From assembly GCA_002254385.1 (NCBI GenBank), contig NJDO01000107.1, forward strand, positions 1-6,611: a stretch of DNA of 6,611 nt, written 5' to 3'. Numbering within the stretch: the stretch's first letter is position 1; every line of letters starts with the position of its first letter. Shown here in pieces: positions 5,179-6,611 of this stretch. Both the position numbers and the translations under genes were made by a program. Source of the DNA: Thermoplasmatales archaeon ex4484_6 (GTDB lineage Archaea; Thermoplasmatota; Penumbrarchaeia; Penumbrarchaeales; Penumbrarchaeaceae). The notes under the pieces are model-generated. The model ran no database searches, was not told the origin of the DNA, and was given only the letters and a program-made list of their open reading frames with translations.

Positions 5179-5280
5179 AATTCTCACGGGAATTTCACAA
5201 CATCTCGTGATTCCCCGCGAGGGTTCTTCTCATATTGTTCCGGTTCGGGATCACAGGAGATCGCTGCCCAGTGATGGCAT

Positions 5281-6576
5281 CTAGTCTTCCCTGAACTCGA
5301 TACCTTTCAGTTTCAATCTATCAAGTGCGGGACCGTAAACGTCCGGGTGCGTGGGTATTTGCACACCAACCATATCGTCGAGCTCTCCGTTCAGTATCAT
5401 CTCGGCGCCGATGGCGGCAGGTATCCCGACGGTCCTGGACATTGCGCTGTCCCCCCCCGGAATTCCGTAATCGATCATCGTCGATCTGATGACCTTCTCC
5501 CCTTCCCCCGGGAGCTCCACCCTGAATGTGTGCTGCAGGATGATCATATCCCTTTCAGAGGGGCCGTACCGGAGCTTCCTTTCGAGCAGTTCACTGAGGG
5601 AATCCATTCTGTTCTCAGGGTGTGATACGGATTCATCGGAGAGCATGCCCAGCCATTTCCAGTTGTGAAGGGCCCTGTCATTGTCTCTGGTATCTATCCG
5701 TTTCTTCAATCTCTCCTCGAGGTCCCCTTCACCGGGTGCAAGCTCCTCCATGAGCTCTCTGAAGGTGGAGGCCGAGGTGGGTTTCTCATCCAGTATTCCG
5801 ATATCATGAAGCCCCTTCCAGGTATCGCACCATCCGATATTTCGCAGGGTCCCCCTCAGAACGGTTCGAGCGTCATGGATGCCGTAGACATCCGCATAGG
5901 GGACAGAGTCCCTGTTCGGGTATCCTTCGAAGCTTCCGAGTCCCGGTATCTCCACCATCTCGTAGGAGGCGAACAGCTCCTTCCCCGGTATCTCCATGAT
6001 CCTGCCGTCCCTTTTGAATCTGGCACTGTTCCTGGAAGCCAGGACGACACCTTTCGGGCTCCACGAGAACTTGTAACCCCACGGGTTCGTGTTCGCTTCG
6101 GGGGCCGGGAGGCCGCCGCAGTATGATATGAACTCCTTTACCGTACCTCCCCGTTCATGGACATGGTCTATGACCCTCTGTGCCTCCATGTGATCTATTC
6201 CCGGGTCCAGCCCCATCTCGTTCATGAGGATCACGCCCTTCTCCCTCGCCCTTTCGTCGAAGCCTCTCATGACATCCGAAACGTATGAGGTGGTGACCAT
6301 GTGCCTGCCCTCCGTCACGGCAGCTTCCGCGACCAGATGATGGCATGTGTAGGGAAGCAGAGAGACCGCAACCCTGTGCCCCCTCACAAGCTCCGACAGA
6401 CCTTCGTCCTTTTCGATGTCGAAACGGAGGGCATTTCCTCCACCGGATGAGCGTGTGATGCGCTCGGCCTTCTCCACCGTCCTGCTGGCCACGGTAACCT
6501 CGAATCCCTTGTTCACGAGATAATCCACAAGTGGTCTGGCTACCAGACCGGCTCCCAACACAAGTACATCCTTCAC
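5281..6576 (-). CDS. saccharopine dehydrogenase, L-glutamate-forming (LYS9 type)
   Basis: Cytoplasmic NADP-dependent oxidoreductase that interconverts saccharopine with L-glutamate plus 2-aminoadipate 6-semialdehyde (lysine synthesis or breakdown). The 431 residues match the LYS9-type length. A Rossmann nucleotide-binding motif, GAGLVARPLVDYL, is at 8-20. The family core follows: CHHLVAEAAVTEG (78-90), VTTSYVSD (94-101), MNEMGLDPGIDHM (118-130), SYCGGLPAPE (151-160), NPWGYKFSWSPKGV (164-177), YPNRDSVPY (219-227), LRGTLR (240-245) and SRTVGIPAAIG (380-390), ending GVQIPTHPDVYGPAL. Translation begins at GTG 6574-6576, after GAGGGGGGAA with a 6-nt gap from the G-run; there is no other in-frame start in the window. 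The start overlaps the previous gene's stop (GTGA), so it is in an operon. Carboxynorspermidine dehydrogenase is a related family, but the motif match is closer to LYS9. The physiological direction cannot be read from the sequence. Confidence 0.88.
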   Translation of the reverse strand: MKDVLVLGAGLVARPLVDYLVNKGFEVTVASRTVEKAERITRSSGGGNALRFDIEKDEGLSELVRGHRVAVSLLPYTCHHLVAEAAVTEGRHMVTTSYVSDVMRGFDERAREKGVILMNEMGLDPGIDHMEAQRVIDHVHERGGTVKEFISYCGGLPAPEANTNPWGYKFSWSPKGVVLASRNSARFKRDGRIMEIPGKELFASYEMVEIPGLGSFEGYPNRDSVPYADVYGIHDARTVLRGTLRNIGWCDTWKGLHDIGILDEKPTSASTFRELMEELAPGEGDLEERLKKRIDTRDNDRALHNWKWLGMLSDESVSHPENRMDSLSELLERKLRYGPSERDMIILQHTFRVELPGEGEKVIRSTMIDYGIPGGDSAMSRTVGIPAAIGAEMILNGELDDMVGVQIPTHPDVYGPALDRLKLKGIEFRED

Positions 6577-6611
6577 TGCTTTCCCCCCTCTACGAATCTT
6601 TCCATGTATGC
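6573..6611 (-). CDS. C-terminal end of an upstream co-transcribed gene (partial)
   Basis: The minus strand entering from the right edge reads AYMERFVEGGKQ and then TGA at 6573-6575, which overlaps the GTG start of the dehydrogenase by two bases. Twelve codons are too few for identification. The stop/start overlap is the main support: it is the usual pattern of a translationally coupled operon. The purine-rich site before the dehydrogenase start lies inside this reading frame. The alternative is a short leader with no gene, since an ATG occurs at 6603-6605 in the same frame. Confidence 0.4.
   Translation of the reverse strand, partial: AYMERFVEGGKQ

Larger units (their letters stand above)
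4896..5280. other. structured intergenic region without a convincing protein gene
   Basis: This 385-bp stretch separates the repeat-protein gene from the convergent saccharopine dehydrogenase gene. It contains at least four long inverted repeats (4940-4959, 4971-5001, 5094-5125, 5136-5166), two T6 runs on the plus strand and TATA-like sequences at 5012-5018 and 5036-5043. Short open frames exist but lack Shine-Dalgarno sites and use codons such as CGT and CGA that neighbours avoid. The density of paired arms points to RNA structure rather than protein coding. Confidence 0.6.

Noticed and set aside
5075..5284. 69-codon plus-strand open frame across the structured intergenic region, opening with GTG
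   Set aside because: No Shine-Dalgarno site, codons such as CGT and CGA unlike the neighbours, it runs through two long hairpins and a T6 run, and it ends inside the convergent dehydrogenase gene. No recognisable protein.

Overview
The window is archaeal. The signs are TATA-type promoters about 25 bp upstream of predicted transcription starts, a mix of apparently leaderless and Shine-Dalgarno-led genes, heavy use of AGG/AGA (Arg) and ATA (Ile) codons, and a small membrane protein coupled to a tandem winged-helix regulator. Base composition is moderate. The gene types fit a euryarchaeal, possibly Thermoplasmata-related lineage, but no rRNA or marker gene is present, so this placement is a guess.

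Layout. Positions 1-1280 (minus) hold most of a POT/PTR-like MFS transporter that runs off the left edge. A 120-bp divergent promoter region separates it from a plus-strand cluster: an EamA/DMT-family permease (1401-2327), a 90-residue three-helix membrane protein (2350-2622) and a tandem winged-helix regulator (2619-3119). The last two overlap by ATGA. This cluster meets, tail to tail with overlapping stop codons, a minus-strand gene for a signal-peptide-bearing surface protein with a C-terminal membrane anchor (3116-4123). Divergent from that gene is one for a secreted, very acidic protein with 39-residue tandem repeats (4308-4895).

The most striking structure is the 4124-4307 promoter region between the two exported-protein genes. 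Three copies of a 17-bp element, TCTAGAG-N4-GTTCCA, lie there. The copy next to each promoter has the same orientation and the same 8-nt distance to its TATA box. This indicates one shared, unidentified regulator acting on both genes. The nearby tandem winged-helix protein is a positional candidate, not a demonstrated partner.

Positions 4896-5280 contain no convincing protein gene but are rich in structure: a hairpin plus U-run terminator, a 13-bp inverted repeat, and two further long hairpins followed by a T6 run downstream of a TATA-like sequence. The last group reads as a candidate small RNA of about 110 nt. The window closes with a LYS9-type saccharopine dehydrogenase on the minus strand (5281-6576). 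Its GTG start overlaps the stop codon of a further upstream gene, of which only the last 12 codons are visible. No mobile element, CRISPR array, tRNA or rRNA was seen.
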